From positions 1 to 64,000 of the forward strand of contig NZ_QDAH01000009.1 in NCBI RefSeq assembly GCF_003075415.1: 64,000 bases of DNA. Reading direction: 5' to 3'. The notes beneath the pieces are model-generated. The model was not told the DNA's origin and did not search any database. It saw only the letters and a list, made by a program, of their open reading frames with translations. Origin of the DNA: Microvirga sp. KLBC 81. Its GTDB lineage: Bacteria > Pseudomonadota > Alphaproteobacteria > Rhizobiales > Beijerinckiaceae. Position 1 is the first letter of the stretch. Each line of letters begins with the position of its first letter. A program made the translations under genes and the position numbers. Of the stretch, positions 54,342 through 64,000 are shown piece after piece.

Positions 54342-56516
54342 TTACTCGCCCGCGGCCTTCTGCTGCTCGCGCTGGGCCCTTTCGGCTTCGCGCTCGGCCT
54401 TGAGCTGCTCGGTGATGTCCTCGCCGGTCTCCTGGTTGACCACCTTCATGGAGAGGCGGACCTTGCCGCGCTCGTCCATACCGAGGAACTTCACCTTCAC
54501 CTTGTCGCCTTCCTTGACGACGTCCGTCACCTTAGCGACGCGGTTCTTGGCGAGTTCCGAGATGTGCACGAGGCCATCGCGGGAACCGAAGAAGTTCACG
54601 AAGGCGCCGAACTCCATCACCTTCACGACCGTGCCGTCGTAGATTACGCCGACTTCCGGCTCCGCCACGATGGAGCGGATCCAGTTGTAGGCGGCCTTGA
54701 TCGACTTGCCGTCGGCGGACGCGATCTTGATGAGGCCGTCGTCGTTGATGTCGATCTTCGCACCGGTCTTCTCCACGATCTCGCGGATGACCTTGCCGCC
54801 CGAACCGATGACTTCGCGGATCTTGTCGACCGGGATCTGCATCGTCTCGATGCGCGGCGCATGCTCGCCGAGCTCGGCGCGGGGAGCGGTGAGGGCCTTG
54901 TTCATCTCGCCCAGGATGTGAGCGCGACCTTCCTTGGCCTGATCGAGCGCGACGCGCATGATCTCCTCGGTGATGCCGGCGATCTTGATGTCCATCTGGA
55001 GCGAGGTGATGCCCTGGTCGGTACCCGCCACCTTGAAGTCCATGTCGCCGAGGTGATCCTCGTCGCCGAGGATGTCGGACAGAACCGCATAGCGCTCACC
55101 CTCGAGGATCAGGCCCATGGCGATGCCCGCCACCGGACGGCGCAGCGGAACGCCCGCATCCATCAGGGCCAGCGAAGAGCCGCAGACGGTCGCCATCGAG
55201 GAGGAGCCATTCGACTCCGTGATCTCCGACACGACGCGGATCGTGTAGGGGAACTCGTGAGAGGCCGGCAGCATCGGGTGAACGGCGCGCCAGGCGAGCT
55301 TGCCGTGCCCGATTTCGCGGCGGCCGGGCGAGCCCATGCGGCCCGTCTCACCGACGGAGTAGGGGGGGAAGTTGTAGTGCAGCAGGAAGGTTTCCTTGCG
55401 GGTGCCTTCGAGCTCGTCGATGAACTGCTCGTCCTCGCCGGTGCCGAGCGTCGCCACTACGAGAGCCTGCGTCTCACCGCGGGTGAAGATCGCCGAACCG
55501 TGGGTGCGCGGCAGAACGCCGACTTCCGAGAGAATCGGACGGACGGTGCGAAGATCGCGGCCGTCGATGCGCTTGCCCTCGTCGAGGATGTTCCAGCGCA
55601 CGACCTTGGCCTGGGCTTCCTTGAAGACGGCCTTCACCTTTTCGGCGTCGAACCTGGCTTCACCTTCGACCGGGCAGAGCGCGTCCATCACCTTCGCCTT
55701 CACGGCGTCGACGGCAGCGTAGCGATCCTGCTTCCTGGTGATCTTGTAGGCTTCGCGCAGGTCCTTCTCGGCGATGTCGAGAACGGCCTTCTCGACGTCG
55801 GAGACGTCGGCCGGCTGGAAGTCGCGTGGCTCCTTGGCGGCCTTCTCGGCGAGGCGGATGATGGCCTCGATCACCGGCTGGAAGTGCTTGTGGCCGAACA
55901 TCACGGCGCCGAGCATCACATCCTCGGGCAGCTCCTTCGCCTCGGACTCGACCATGAGCACGGCGTCAGTGGTGCCGGCGACCACGAGGTCGAGCGAGGT
56001 CTGCTCCATCTCCTGGAGCATCGGGTTCAGCTTGTACTGGCCGCTGATGTAGCCGACGCGGGCGGCGCCCACCGGACCCATGAAGGGAACGCCCGAGAGG
56101 GTCAGGGCCGCAGACGCGGCCACCATGGCCACCACGTCAGGATCGTTCTCGAGATCGTGCGAGAGCACGGTCACGACGACCTGGGTGTCGTTCTTGTAGC
56201 CCTCGACGAAGAGGGGGCGGATCGGACGGTCGATGAGACGGGAGACGAGGGTCTCCTTCTCGGTCGGACGGCCTTCGCGCTTGAAATAGCCGCCCGGGAT
56301 GCGACCGGCCGCGTAGGCGCGCTCCTGATAGTTCACCGTGAGCGGGAAGAAGTCGATGCCGACCTTCGGCTCCTTGGCCGAAACGACGGTGGCGAGCACG
56401 GTGGTCTCACCGTAGGTGGCGACCACGGCGCCATCGGCCTGGCGGGCCATGTGGCCGGTTTCGAGCGTGAGCTTGCGCCCACCCCAGATCAGTTCTTCGC
56501 GTTGAATATCGAACAT
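54342..56516 (-). CDS. pnp: polynucleotide phosphorylase
   Basis: A 724-aa 3'-5' phosphorolytic exoribonuclease and component of the RNA degradosome. Two RNase PH-like domains ([33 protein letters not shown] in the first; [22 protein letters not shown] in the second) flank a helical domain. KH ([26 protein letters not shown]) and S1 ([22 protein letters not shown]) domains follow. ATG 56516 gives [16 protein letters not shown], the family start; upstream in-frame Mets are not supported. An intrinsic terminator separates it from rpsO upstream. Confidence 0.97.
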   Translation of the reverse strand: MFDIQREELIWGGRKLTLETGHMARQADGAVVATYGETTVLATVVSAKEPKVGIDFFPLTVNYQERAYAAGRIPGGYFKREGRPTEKETLVSRLIDRPIRPLFVEGYKNDTQVVVTVLSHDLENDPDVVAMVAASAALTLSGVPFMGPVGAARVGYISGQYKLNPMLQEMEQTSLDLVVAGTTDAVLMVESEAKELPEDVMLGAVMFGHKHFQPVIEAIIRLAEKAAKEPRDFQPADVSDVEKAVLDIAEKDLREAYKITRKQDRYAAVDAVKAKVMDALCPVEGEARFDAEKVKAVFKEAQAKVVRWNILDEGKRIDGRDLRTVRPILSEVGVLPRTHGSAIFTRGETQALVVATLGTGEDEQFIDELEGTRKETFLLHYNFPPYSVGETGRMGSPGRREIGHGKLAWRAVHPMLPASHEFPYTIRVVSEITESNGSSSMATVCGSSLALMDAGVPLRRPVAGIAMGLILEGERYAVLSDILGDEDHLGDMDFKVAGTDQGITSLQMDIKIAGITEEIMRVALDQAKEGRAHILGEMNKALTAPRAELGEHAPRIETMQIPVDKIREVIGSGGKVIREIVEKTGAKIDINDDGLIKIASADGKSIKAAYNWIRSIVAEPEVGVIYDGTVVKVMEFGAFVNFFGSRDGLVHISELAKNRVAKVTDVVKEGDKVKVKFLGMDERGKVRLSMKVVNQETGEDITEQLKAEREAERAQREQQKAAGE

Positions 56517-56760
56517 GTTTCGTCTTTCATGACAGCAGGAGCGGGGGCTCGATGCCATGAGCAAGACGGCAAGAGGCTCACGCAGCGAAAACATCCGCTG
56601 TCCCAAGCCCCTTGCGATCCTGCCATGGTCATCGCGTCGTCCGTCTCCTCAAAGGGACGCCGGGATTTCCTTTGTCTCACCAGCGCCGGAGCGAAGGTCG
56701 GATGCTTTCATCCGATCCGTTCGTGAATACCGGAGATGATCCTTTCTCGATCAGGTCCGG

Positions 56761-56790
56761 AAAAACCGTCCGGAGCCGTACTCCGGACGG
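56761..56790 (-). terminator. intrinsic terminator of rpsO
   Basis: On the minus strand CCGTCCGGAG pairs perfectly with CTCCGGACGG around TACGG, then TTTTT follows. It lies about 15 nt after rpsO, between rpsO and pnp. Confidence 0.92.
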
Positions 56791-56805
56791 AAGTCGTTTG
56801 AAAGC

Positions 56806-57075
56806 TTAGCGGCGGATGCCGAGCTTCTCGATCAGGGTCTTGTAGCGACTCTCGTCCTTCTTCTTCAGGTAGTCGAGAAGCGAACGACGCGACGAGACGA
56901 GCTTCAGGAGGCCACGACGGGAGTGGTTGTCCTTCGTGTGGGTCTTGAAGTGACCGGTCAGGTTGTTGATCCGCTCGGTCAGAATGGCGATCTGCACCTC
57001 GGGGGAGCCGGTGTCGCCAGCCTTCTGCGCGAATTCCTTCACAAGCGCGTTCTTGCGCTCAGCAGTGATCGACAT
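56806..57075 (-). CDS. rpsO: ribosomal protein S15
   Basis: An 89-aa primary rRNA-binding protein of the 30S platform. The sequence has the family features: [67 protein letters not shown], with the conserved His/Asp region (KDNHSRRGL). It lies between truB and pnp as in most proteobacteria. Confidence 0.98.
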   Translation of the reverse strand: MSITAERKNALVKEFAQKAGDTGSPEVQIAILTERINNLTGHFKTHTKDNHSRRGLLKLVSSRRSLLDYLKKKDESRYKTLIEKLGIRR

Positions 57076-57194
57076 CGCATATCCTTTCAGGTTTGCTTGT
57101 TCGTGAGGACCTCAGGCTTCAGGCCCAAGATCGGTTTCGTCCGGGAAGGCCGGGCCGGGATGTCGTCCAGCGCGGTCTGTCACCCGAGACGGTC

Positions 57195-57214
57195 TTCTGG
57201 AGGGTCATCCCTCC
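57195..57214. other. 8-bp stem hairpin in the rpsO/DUF892 gap
   Basis: CTGGAGGG and CCCTCCAG pair around TCAT in the divergent region upstream of rpsO and the DUF892 gene. No T-run. Confidence 0.35.
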
Positions 57215-57323
57215 AGAGGCGGGCGCACCATACACGAACTGCGAATAAGTGCCAGCGGAATCGTTTTTGCCAAGTTAGGCCAAGGAGATGGCCGGTTCCG
57301 CCACGTCTGTCGCCGCAACGGCC

Positions 57324-57348
57324 GGAACAAGTTTTCGCGGCCAATGTT
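57324..57348 (+). promoter_or_regulatory. EcfG-like stress promoter of the DUF892 gene
   Basis: GGAAC (57324-57328), a 17-bp spacer and GTT (57346-57348) resemble the EcfG consensus. The ATG is 38 bp downstream. Confidence 0.5.
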
Positions 57349-57386
57349 GGTGAAGCAGATACTCCCCAATATAGGAACCCGACACC

Positions 57387-57933
57387 ATGACCGCCAGCAC
57401 CGCAGGCATGATGGATCTGACCTCAAACGAAACCGTGAAGAACATCTTCATCACCGGCCTTCAGAACGCGCATGCGCTTGAAAAAGAAGCGCTGCAGCTG
57501 ATGCAGCGCCAGGTCGAGCGCTTCGAGCATTATCCAGAAATGTCGGACCTGTTGCGCACTCATATCGCCGAGACGGAAGGCCAGGTGCGCCGCCTCGACG
57601 AGATGCTGCATACCTTCGGCGAGGATCGCTCGCTCCTGAAGGACATGGCCACTCAAGTGATGGCCAATATGGCTGCCGCCGGCCACATGCCGATGGCCGA
57701 CGAGGTTCTGAAGAACACCTTCGCCAACCACGCCTTCGAGAATTACGAGATCGCGGCCTACAAGTCGCTGATCGCGATGGCCGAGGCGGCCGGCCATCAA
57801 CGCTTCGTCCCGGCGCTGCAGGAGACGCTGCGGGAAGAGGACAAAGACCGCTCAACTCATCCGCGACATGATCGAGCCGATCACCCGCAAGTACCTGATG
57901 CGTGAGGCTCAGGGGCTGAAGGCGGATCGTTGA
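57387..57933 (+). pseudogene. DUF892 (YciE/YciF-type) ferritin-like protein, frameshifted near the 3' end
   Basis: The frame from ATG 57387 encodes a DUF892 four-helix protein (KNIFITGLQNAHALEKEALQLM, RHYPEMSDLLR-like, ENYEIAAYKSLIAMAEAAG). After REEDK the frame turns to a non-family tail ending at 57905. In the +1 frame the expected end TAQLIRDMIEPITRKYLMREAQGLKADR continues to a stop at 57931-57933. One extra base, in the AAA of 57843-57845, would explain it. It may be a real indel or a sequencing error; if real, the last 28 residues are lost. Members of the family are stress-linked in enterics. A putative EcfG promoter is upstream. Confidence 0.75.
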
Positions 57934-57944
57934 TCTGACAAGTT

Positions 57945-58042
57945 TCATCCCGGACGGCATAGCCGATCCGGGATCGTCTTCAGAATAGAGCGTCATTCTC
58001 GTCGAACGATCCCGGGTTCTGCTTCGCAACCCCGGGATGACG
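57945..58042. repeat. family D intergenic repeat
   Basis: Arms around CATCCCGGACGG and CCCGGGATGACG with an inner GATCC...GATCC structure, between the DUF892 gene and the truB stop. Confidence 0.5.
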
Positions 58043-58048
58043 TGTTGC

Positions 58049-58981
58049 TCAAGCACCCAGGTTGAACACCCGATGCGGCACCAGCTCGCCGCGCTCGATG
58101 TCGCCCACTGCTACAAGCACACCATTGCATGTCGCATAAGCCTTGCCCGAGAGCGGCGCGTCGCGGCCGCGCAGGATGATGGACTGGCCGCGCATGAGGC
58201 GGTTGGCCATGTCGCGGCTGACCGCAACCGACGGAATCTCGCTGAGCGCGGTCTCGACCGGGCGCAAAGCCGCCGGGTCGGTGGCAAGATCGTCCACCGT
58301 CACCGCATCGTGCTCCGAAAACGGTCCCACACGCGTGCGCCGGAGTGCCGCGATGTGGCCGAGGCAGCCCAATGCGCGGCCGAGATCGCGGGCGATGGCG
58401 CGCACATAGGTGCCCTTGCCGCAATCCGCCTCGATTACCGAGCGGTTGCCATCGTGATGCACGAGCGCGAGGCGGTCGATCTCCACAGTGCGCGGCTGCA
58501 GCTCCACCACCTCGCCGTCGCGGGCAAGGTCATAGGCGCGCTCGCCCTGGATCTTGATGGCCGAGAAACGCGGCGGCACCTGCTCGACCTGGCCGGTAAA
58601 GCGCGGCAACAGGGCTTCGATGTCGGAGGCTTCCGGCACCTTGTCCGTGCGCTCGACCACATCGCCCTCGGTGTCGTCCGTGTTGGTCTCCGCGCCCCAG
58701 GCGACGGTGAAGACGTAGGATTTGCGCCCGTCCATGATGAAGGGCACCGTCTTCGTGGCCTCGCCCAGGGCAATCGGCAGGATACCGGAGGCCAGCGGAT
58801 CGAGGGTGCCTGCATGGCCTGCCTTCTTGGCCGAAAGGCCGCGCTTGACCACCGCAACCGCATGGGTCGAGGTCATCCCGACGCCCTTGTCGAGAATGAT
58901 CCAGCCATTGACGTCGCGCTTCTTCGGGCGGTCGCCGTGAGGGCGACGGTGAGGGCGCTCTTCAGGACGTTCTTCAGTCAT
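58049..58981 (-). CDS. truB: tRNA pseudouridine-55 synthase
   Basis: A 310-aa TruB that makes Psi55 in the T-loop of tRNAs. The catalytic Asp is in KKAGHAGTLDPLASGILPIALGEATK. Other family pieces are NGWIILDKGVGMTSTHAVAVVKR near the start and ERAYDLARDGEVVELQPRTVEI. ATG 58981 is taken as the start, with the alternative GTG 58990 overlapping the rbfA stop. Confidence 0.96.
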   Translation of the reverse strand: MTEERPEERPHRRPHGDRPKKRDVNGWIILDKGVGMTSTHAVAVVKRGLSAKKAGHAGTLDPLASGILPIALGEATKTVPFIMDGRKSYVFTVAWGAETNTDDTEGDVVERTDKVPEASDIEALLPRFTGQVEQVPPRFSAIKIQGERAYDLARDGEVVELQPRTVEIDRLALVHHDGNRSVIEADCGKGTYVRAIARDLGRALGCLGHIAALRRTRVGPFSEHDAVTVDDLATDPAALRPVETALSEIPSVAVSRDMANRLMRGQSIILRGRDAPLSGKAYATCNGVLVAVGDIERGELVPHRVFNLGA

Positions 58982-58986
58982 CGCTC

Positions 58987-59415
58987 TCACTCGTCGTTGT
59001 CGTCGTCGGCCACATCGACACCGGTCCTGCCGGTATCGCGCGCCACGCGCTCCGAGCGCAGCAGCGCATCGATGCGCGCGGCCTCATCGAAGCTCTCATC
59101 GCGGCGGAAGCGAAGGTCGGGCGCGAATTTCAGGTTCACGCGGCGGGCGACCTCCTGGCGCAGGACCTTCTTGTTCTTCTCCAGCGCCTTGATCACTGCA
59201 TCCTCGTCCTTGCCGCCGAGCGGCATCACATAGGCGGTCGCGAGCTTCAGGTCCGGCGACATGCGCACTTCCGGAATCGTGATGACGTGCCGGTTCAGCA
59301 CGTCGTCCTGAAGATCGCCGCGGGAGAGCACTTCCGCCAGTGCGTGGCGCACGAGCTCGGCCACGCGCTGCTGGCGCTGGGACGGGCCGGTGGTTTGTTC
59401 GAAACGTTTTGCCAT
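58987..59415 (-). CDS. rbfA: ribosome-binding factor A
   Basis: A 142-aa KH-fold factor for 30S maturation. The start [35 protein letters not shown] and the central [13 protein letters not shown] and [20 protein letters not shown] fit RbfA. ATG 59415 is chosen because GGAGG lies 6 nt upstream, whereas the nearby ATG 59421 overlaps that site. Confidence 0.95.
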   Translation of the reverse strand: MAKRFEQTTGPSQRQQRVAELVRHALAEVLSRGDLQDDVLNRHVITIPEVRMSPDLKLATAYVMPLGGKDEDAVIKALEKNKKVLRQEVARRVNLKFAPDLRFRRDESFDEAARIDALLRSERVARDTGRTGVDVADDDNDE

Positions 59416-59452
59416 TGTCATCCTCCGGGATTGGACCGGATCTTTGCGGAAT

Positions 59453-59540
59453 GTCATGGCCGGGTTTATCCCGGCCATCTCGATTGAATGGAGATGCGCC
59501 CATCAAAGCGAGATCACCGGGACAAGCCCGGTGATGACGC
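59453..59540. repeat. family D intergenic repeat
   Basis: TGTCATGGCCGGGTTTATCC at the left and CCCGGTGATGACG at the right, between rbfA and infB. Confidence 0.5.
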
Positions 59541-59569
59541 ATTGTTCTGAGATGGATGTGAAGCGGCTT

Positions 59570-62500
59570 TTACAGCGTCCGCTTCACCTCTTCCACGCGA
59601 TAGCACTCGATGATGTCGCCAGCGCGCATGTCCTGATAGTTCTCGAAGGCCATACCGCATTCCTGGCCCGAGGTGACCTCGCGGGCATCGTCCTTGAAGC
59701 GCTTGAGCTGCGAGAGCTTGCCCTCGTGGATGACCACGTTGTCGCGGATGAGGCGGACATGAGCGCCGCGCTGCACTACGCCGTCAAGGACGCGGCAGCC
59801 CGCGACCTTGCCGACCTTGGACACGTTGAACACCTCGAGGATCTGCGCCTCGCCGAGCCGCTCTTCGCGCAGCGTCGGAGCCAGCAGGCCCGACATCGCC
59901 GCCTTCACGTCATCCACGAGGTCGTAGATGATGTTGTAATAGCGGATCTCGATGCCGGCACGCTCGGCGGCCTCGCGCGCTTCCTTGTGGGCGCGCACGT
60001 TGAAGCCGAGGATGATCGCCCCGGAGGCTTCCGCCAGCGTGACGTCGGATTCCGAGATCGCGCCGACGCCGGCCTGGATGATGCGGGCGCCCACTTCCTC
60101 GTTGCCGACCTTCTCGAGAGCGCCGGCGATCGCTTCGGCCGAGCCCTGCACGTCCGCACGGATCACGAGCGGGAACTCCTTGCGGCCCGCTCCGGCCTTC
60201 AGGTCGCGCATCATGTCGACCAGCGTACGACCGGCCGAGCCCATGCGGGCGGCGACGCGTTCGCGCTTCTGGCGAGCACGATACTCGGTGATCTCGCGGG
60301 CGCGGGCTTCGGACTCGACCACCGCGACGCGGTCGCCTGCTTCCGGCGTGCCGTTGAAGCCCAGCACCTCGACCGGAACCGAGGGACCGGCTTCCTTCAC
60401 GTTGGCGCCCAGATCGTTGATCAGCGCGCGCACGCGGCCCCATTCGGCGCCTGCCACCACGATGTCGCCGGTGCGCAGCGTGCCGCGCTGGACGAGAACC
60501 GTGGCCACCGGTCCGCGACCGCGATCGAGCTTGGCTTCGATGACGGTGCCTTCGGCGGACCGCTCGGGATTGGCCTTCAGGTCGAGAATTTCGGCCTGGA
60601 GCTGGAGACCTTCGAGCAGGTCGTCGAGGCCCTGGCCGGTCTTGGCGGACACCTCGAATTCGAGGGTCTCACCGCCCATGGATTCCACGACGATCGAGTG
60701 CTGGAGCAACTCGGTGCGCACCCGCTGCGGGTTGGCATCGGGCTTGTCCACCTTGTTGATGGCCACGATCAGCGGCACGCCGGCCGCCTGCGCGTGGGTG
60801 ATCGCCTCGATGGTCTGCGGCATGACGCCGTCATCGGCCGCCACCACGAGCACGACGATATCCGTCACCTTGGCGCCGCGGGCGCGCATGGCGGTGAAGG
60901 CCGCGTGGCCGGGGGTGTCGATGAAGGTGATCTTGCCGCCGAGCGGCGAGGTCACCTGATAGGCGCCGATATGCTGCGTGATGCCGCCGGCTTCGCCGGA
61001 GACCACATTGGTCTTGCGGATCGCGTCGAGCAGCGAGGTCTTGCCGTGGTCGACGTGGCCCATGATGGTGACCACGGGCGGACGGGCCGAAAGGTACTCG
61101 TCCGTATCCGGCGTGTCGAACAGGCCTTCCTCGACGTCCGATTCCGCGACGCGCTTCACCGTGTGGCCGAGCTCTTCCGCGACGAGCTGCGCGGTATCGG
61201 CATCGATCACGTCGGTGATCTTGTGCATCTGTCCCTGCTTCATCAGGAACTTGATCACGTCCACGGCACGCTCCGACATGCGGTTGGCGAGCTCCTGGAT
61301 GGTGATCGTTTCCGGAACCGTCACCTCGCGAGAGATCTTTTCCTTCTGTTCCACCTGGCGGTGGCCCATCAGACGCTGGTTGCGGCGACGGAAGGAGGCG
61401 AGGGAGCGTGTGCGCTCGTCGTCGTCCGAGGTCGCAGTGGCGAGCGTCAGGCGGCCTCGGCGGCGCTCCTCACCAGGAGCGGCCTTCGGAGTCTTCGGAG
61501 CAGCCACGGGCTTTGCCGCGCTACCGGGGCGACGGGCTGTACGCGGTGCCTCCTCATCATCGATCTCGACGGCAGGGCCACGGGTCGCAACCGGCGGAGC
61601 GGTGCGGGCATTGGGCTTTGCCGTCGCCGGATCCGGAATGGCCGGAGCCGCTGGACGGGCCATATGGTTCAGGCTCGGCGGACGGCCGCCGGAGGTGCCG
61701 CCGGTCACACGAGGACCACCACCGAAGCCACCCGGGCGGCCTTCGCCGCGCGGACCACCTTCGGAGCGGAAACCGCCGGGACGACCTTCACCACGCGGCC
61801 CACCTTCCGAGCGGAAACCGCCGGAACGCTGGCCATCCGGGCGCGGACCGCCGGGACGACCCTCACCGCGCGGACCGCCCTCGGAGCGGAAGCCGCCGGG
61901 GCGACCCTCGCCACGCGGACCACCTTCGTGGCGCGGAGCCGGGCCACGGTCGCGAGCTTGTGCGGGAGCCGGTGCGGCGGGAGCAGGACGCGCCGCAGCC
62001 TCTTCGCCCAGGCGGCGGCGGGCCTCGTCCTCGGCGCGGCGCTTGCGCTCCTCGTCCTGACGACGGCGCTCTTCTTCCTCGCGCTTGCGGGCTTCGGCCG
62101 CTTCACGTTCCTTGGCTTCGGCAGCCTCGCGCTCGGCGCGACGGGCCGCTTCCTCGGCCTGGCGCTTGCGCTCTTCCTCGTCCCGACGGCGGGCATCAGC
62201 CAGCGCGTTCATGCGGGCGTCGCGCTCCTGATCGGAGAGCGTCTGCAGCACCACGCCGGACCGGGGCGCGTTGGAGGAGGGGCCGGAGCGCTGCGGGCGT
62301 CCACCCTGAGCCGGAGCTGCGGACCTTGCAGCCGGGGCAGCCGGCTTCGGCGCGGCAGCCGGGGCTGCAGCCTGTTGGGGGGCCGGCTTGTCTTCCTTGC
62401 CCCCCGTGGGGCCGACAGCAGGGCGACGCTTCACCGTCTCGACCACGACCGACTTCGACCGGCCGTGGGAGAAGCTTTGGCGCACCGTGCCTTGCTCGAC

Positions 62501-62572
62501 GGGGCGCTTCAGAGACAGCGTCTTGGACGACACGTGGAGAGTCTTGTCGCCCTGGTTTTTCGTATCAGTCAT
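59570..62572 (-). CDS. infB: translation initiation factor IF-2
   Basis: A 1000-aa GTPase that brings initiator tRNA to the 30S subunit. The N-terminal half is low-complexity: Lys/Ala/Pro-rich, then an Arg/Glu/Ala-rich helix (about residues 115-195), then a Gly/Arg/Pro repeat region (about 213-295). The conserved part has G1 [15 protein letters not shown]3 [16 protein letters not shown]4 AINKVDKPD, and the C-terminal domains to RVEEVKRTL. It overlaps the upstream ylxR gene by 4 nt and leads to rbfA. Confidence 0.96.
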   Translation of the reverse strand: MTDTKNQGDKTLHVSSKTLSLKRPVEQGTVRQSFSHGRSKSVVVETVKRRPAVGPTGGKEDKPAPQQAAAPAAAPKPAAPAARSAAPAQGGRPQRSGPSSNAPRSGVVLQTLSDQERDARMNALADARRRDEEERKRQAEEAARRAEREAAEAKEREAAEARKREEEERRRQDEERKRRAEDEARRRLGEEAAARPAPAAPAPAQARDRGPAPRHEGGPRGEGRPGGFRSEGGPRGEGRPGGPRPDGQRSGGFRSEGGPRGEGRPGGFRSEGGPRGEGRPGGFGGGPRVTGGTSGGRPPSLNHMARPAAPAIPDPATAKPNARTAPPVATRGPAVEIDDEEAPRTARRPGSAAKPVAAPKTPKAAPGEERRRGRLTLATATSDDDERTRSLASFRRRNQRLMGHRQVEQKEKISREVTVPETITIQELANRMSERAVDVIKFLMKQGQMHKITDVIDADTAQLVAEELGHTVKRVAESDVEEGLFDTPDTDEYLSARPPVVTIMGHVDHGKTSLLDAIRKTNVVSGEAGGITQHIGAYQVTSPLGGKITFIDTPGHAAFTAMRARGAKVTDIVVLVVAADDGVMPQTIEAITHAQAAGVPLIVAINKVDKPDANPQRVRTELLQHSIVVESMGGETLEFEVSAKTGQGLDDLLEGLQLQAEILDLKANPERSAEGTVIEAKLDRGRGPVATVLVQRGTLRTGDIVVAGAEWGRVRALINDLGANVKEAGPSVPVEVLGFNGTPEAGDRVAVVESEARAREITEYRARQKRERVAARMGSAGRTLVDMMRDLKAGAGRKEFPLVIRADVQGSAEAIAGALEKVGNEEVGARIIQAGVGAISESDVTLAEASGAIILGFNVRAHKEAREAAERAGIEIRYYNIIYDLVDDVKAAMSGLLAPTLREERLGEAQILEVFNVSKVGKVAGCRVLDGVVQRGAHVRLIRDNVVIHEGKLSQLKRFKDDAREVTSGQECGMAFENYQDMRAGDIIECYRVEEVKRTL
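61718..61935. repeat. in-frame tandem repeats inside infB
   Basis: About five copies of a unit of roughly 45-48 bp encoding [19 protein letters not shown] peptides. They are imperfect and some carry [10 protein letters not shown] variants. Confidence 0.75.
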
Positions 62573-63240
62573 TCCGCCTCAGTTCCTGCGGGTTTCAAAA
62601 TCGTGGGTTCGCCGGTCTCGTTTCCGAGGCCAGATGGATTGGCTTCGAAGCCGCAATAGGTGCGGTAACGATGCCAGCGGTTCAGAAAGCCGTCGCTCCC
62701 AGCGCCCGCGACGAGGGCAGCATGTATCACATGTGACCGGCCTAATGCCAAATCCAATTCGTCATTCGACAATACTTGGATGACCGGAAAGCTAGATATT
62801 GCCTCACCGAGGCGTTTTCGCAACGGGTTCGCCAATTTTCTTCGCCCATCTTCAGCCGCCTCTGCGGCGTGAATAAGGGCAACGATGGGCTTATCCATGA
62901 CAGCCGACTCAACTTTTTGGAAGCCGGTGATGACGCAGCCCGCCTTGTTGGCAAGGGCCAGCCCCTGCCGCAGGTCGTCCCGGAGCATGCGCTCGATGTC
63001 CCGGGAGAGGGTCTCGGAGGCTTTGGCCTCCGCCTTGAAGGCGCGGGAGAAGAGGCGGCGTTTCACCGCTTCGTCCACCATGGTGGACCGGGCCGTCACC
63101 CAGACGCCCCGGCCGGGAAGCTTGTGCTTGAGATCAGGCACGACCTGACGGTCGGGCCCCAGGACAAAGCGGATCAGCTCCGCGGGGCTTCGAGCCTCGC
63201 GGGTGACGATGCAGGTGCGCTCCGGTTCATGCCGCGGCAC
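62569..63240 (-). CDS. YlxR-family RNA-binding protein (DUF448, with L7Ae-like part)
   Basis: A 223-aa protein. The N-terminal DUF448/YlxR domain shows [41 protein letters not shown]. The C-terminal part ([38 protein letters not shown]) resembles the L7Ae/L30e fold. YlxR proteins bind RNA and are always found between nusA and infB. It overlaps infB by 4 nt. Confidence 0.92.
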   Translation of the reverse strand: MPRHEPERTCIVTREARSPAELIRFVLGPDRQVVPDLKHKLPGRGVWVTARSTMVDEAVKRRLFSRAFKAEAKASETLSRDIERMLRDDLRQGLALANKAGCVITGFQKVESAVMDKPIVALIHAAEAAEDGRRKLANPLRKRLGEAISSFPVIQVLSNDELDLALGRSHVIHAALVAGAGSDGFLNRWHRYRTYCGFEANPSGLGNETGEPTILKPAGTEAE

Positions 63241-63272
63241 GGGTGCTGACCTCGCTTTGCCATGGCCGTTGT

Positions 63273-64000
<728 letters not shown>

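Noticed and set aside
54564..56726. A 720-codon plus-strand frame opposite pnp
   Set aside because: The minus-strand frame has the complete PNPase domain set; the plus-strand one is low-complexity.
59390..62659. A 1089-codon plus-strand frame opposite infB
   Set aside because: It is the antisense frame of the IF-2 gene; the reverse strand shows all GTPase motifs in order.

Overview
The window is a chromosomal segment of an alphaproteobacterium in the order Hyphomicrobiales (Rhizobiales). The evidence is the gene order around the replication origin, CtrA-type and GANTC sites, an Irr-type iron box before mbfA, a BA14K-family protein, and GGAAC-N16-CGTT (EcfG-type) promoters. GC content looks high throughout. 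A Microvirga/Methylobacteriaceae-like organism is my best guess, but no marker gene here settles the genus.

Layout. 1-13 kb holds the end of ftsK, lolA, xthA, a chemoreceptor, a response regulator with a cyclic-nucleotide-binding partner, an L,D-transpeptidase, an orphan DNA methyltransferase, a YggS-family PLP protein, leuS-lptE and holA. 13-19 kb is the leftward cluster mnmE-mnmG-rsmG-parA-parB with two strong parS palindromes. 19-25 kb holds a YyaL-type protein, a GIY-YIG gene broken by a small repeat element, rho, hemJ and hemE. 25.3-25.8 kb is an intergenic region with two perfect CtrA boxes, one near-perfect CtrA box and seven GANTC sites. It lies between hemE and the DUF299 kinase gene, the junction that holds oriC in Caulobacter, and I call it oriC. 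Rightward from it run ppsR, maf, aroE, coaE, dnaQ, then (after leftward secB) a Tim44-domain gene, mltA, smr, an XRE regulator and a PfkB kinase.

34-47 kb holds ChaC and DUF202 genes, the leftward operon hisB-DUF2628-hisH-hisA-hisF-hisE with coaA behind it, divergent hslV-hslU, a PACE efflux protein, an HhH-GPD DNA glycosylase, a BA14K protein, RidA, a PPOX flavoprotein, an EamA transporter and the iron exporter mbfA. 47.7-54.2 kb is an accessory patch: small hypotheticals, a DUF1801 protein, an RTX-repeat protein with a Gly/Asp/Thr tract, and a divergent SGNH hydrolase with RTX repeats. 54.3-64 kb is the translation and RNA cluster nusA-ylxR-infB-rbfA-truB-rpsO-pnp, all leftward, with a frameshifted DUF892 gene between rpsO and truB on the other strand.

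Dispersed palindromic repeats fill many intergenic gaps. One family (about 100-155 bp, usually flanked by CTAG-like tetranucleotides) has a copy inside the GIY-YIG gene with a 4-bp target duplication. Removing the copy and one duplicate restores an intact reading frame, so it behaves as a mobile, MITE-like element. Together the window links replication initiation (oriC), segregation (parABS), tRNA modification (MnmEG), haem synthesis, histidine synthesis, protein quality control, and iron and stress responses.
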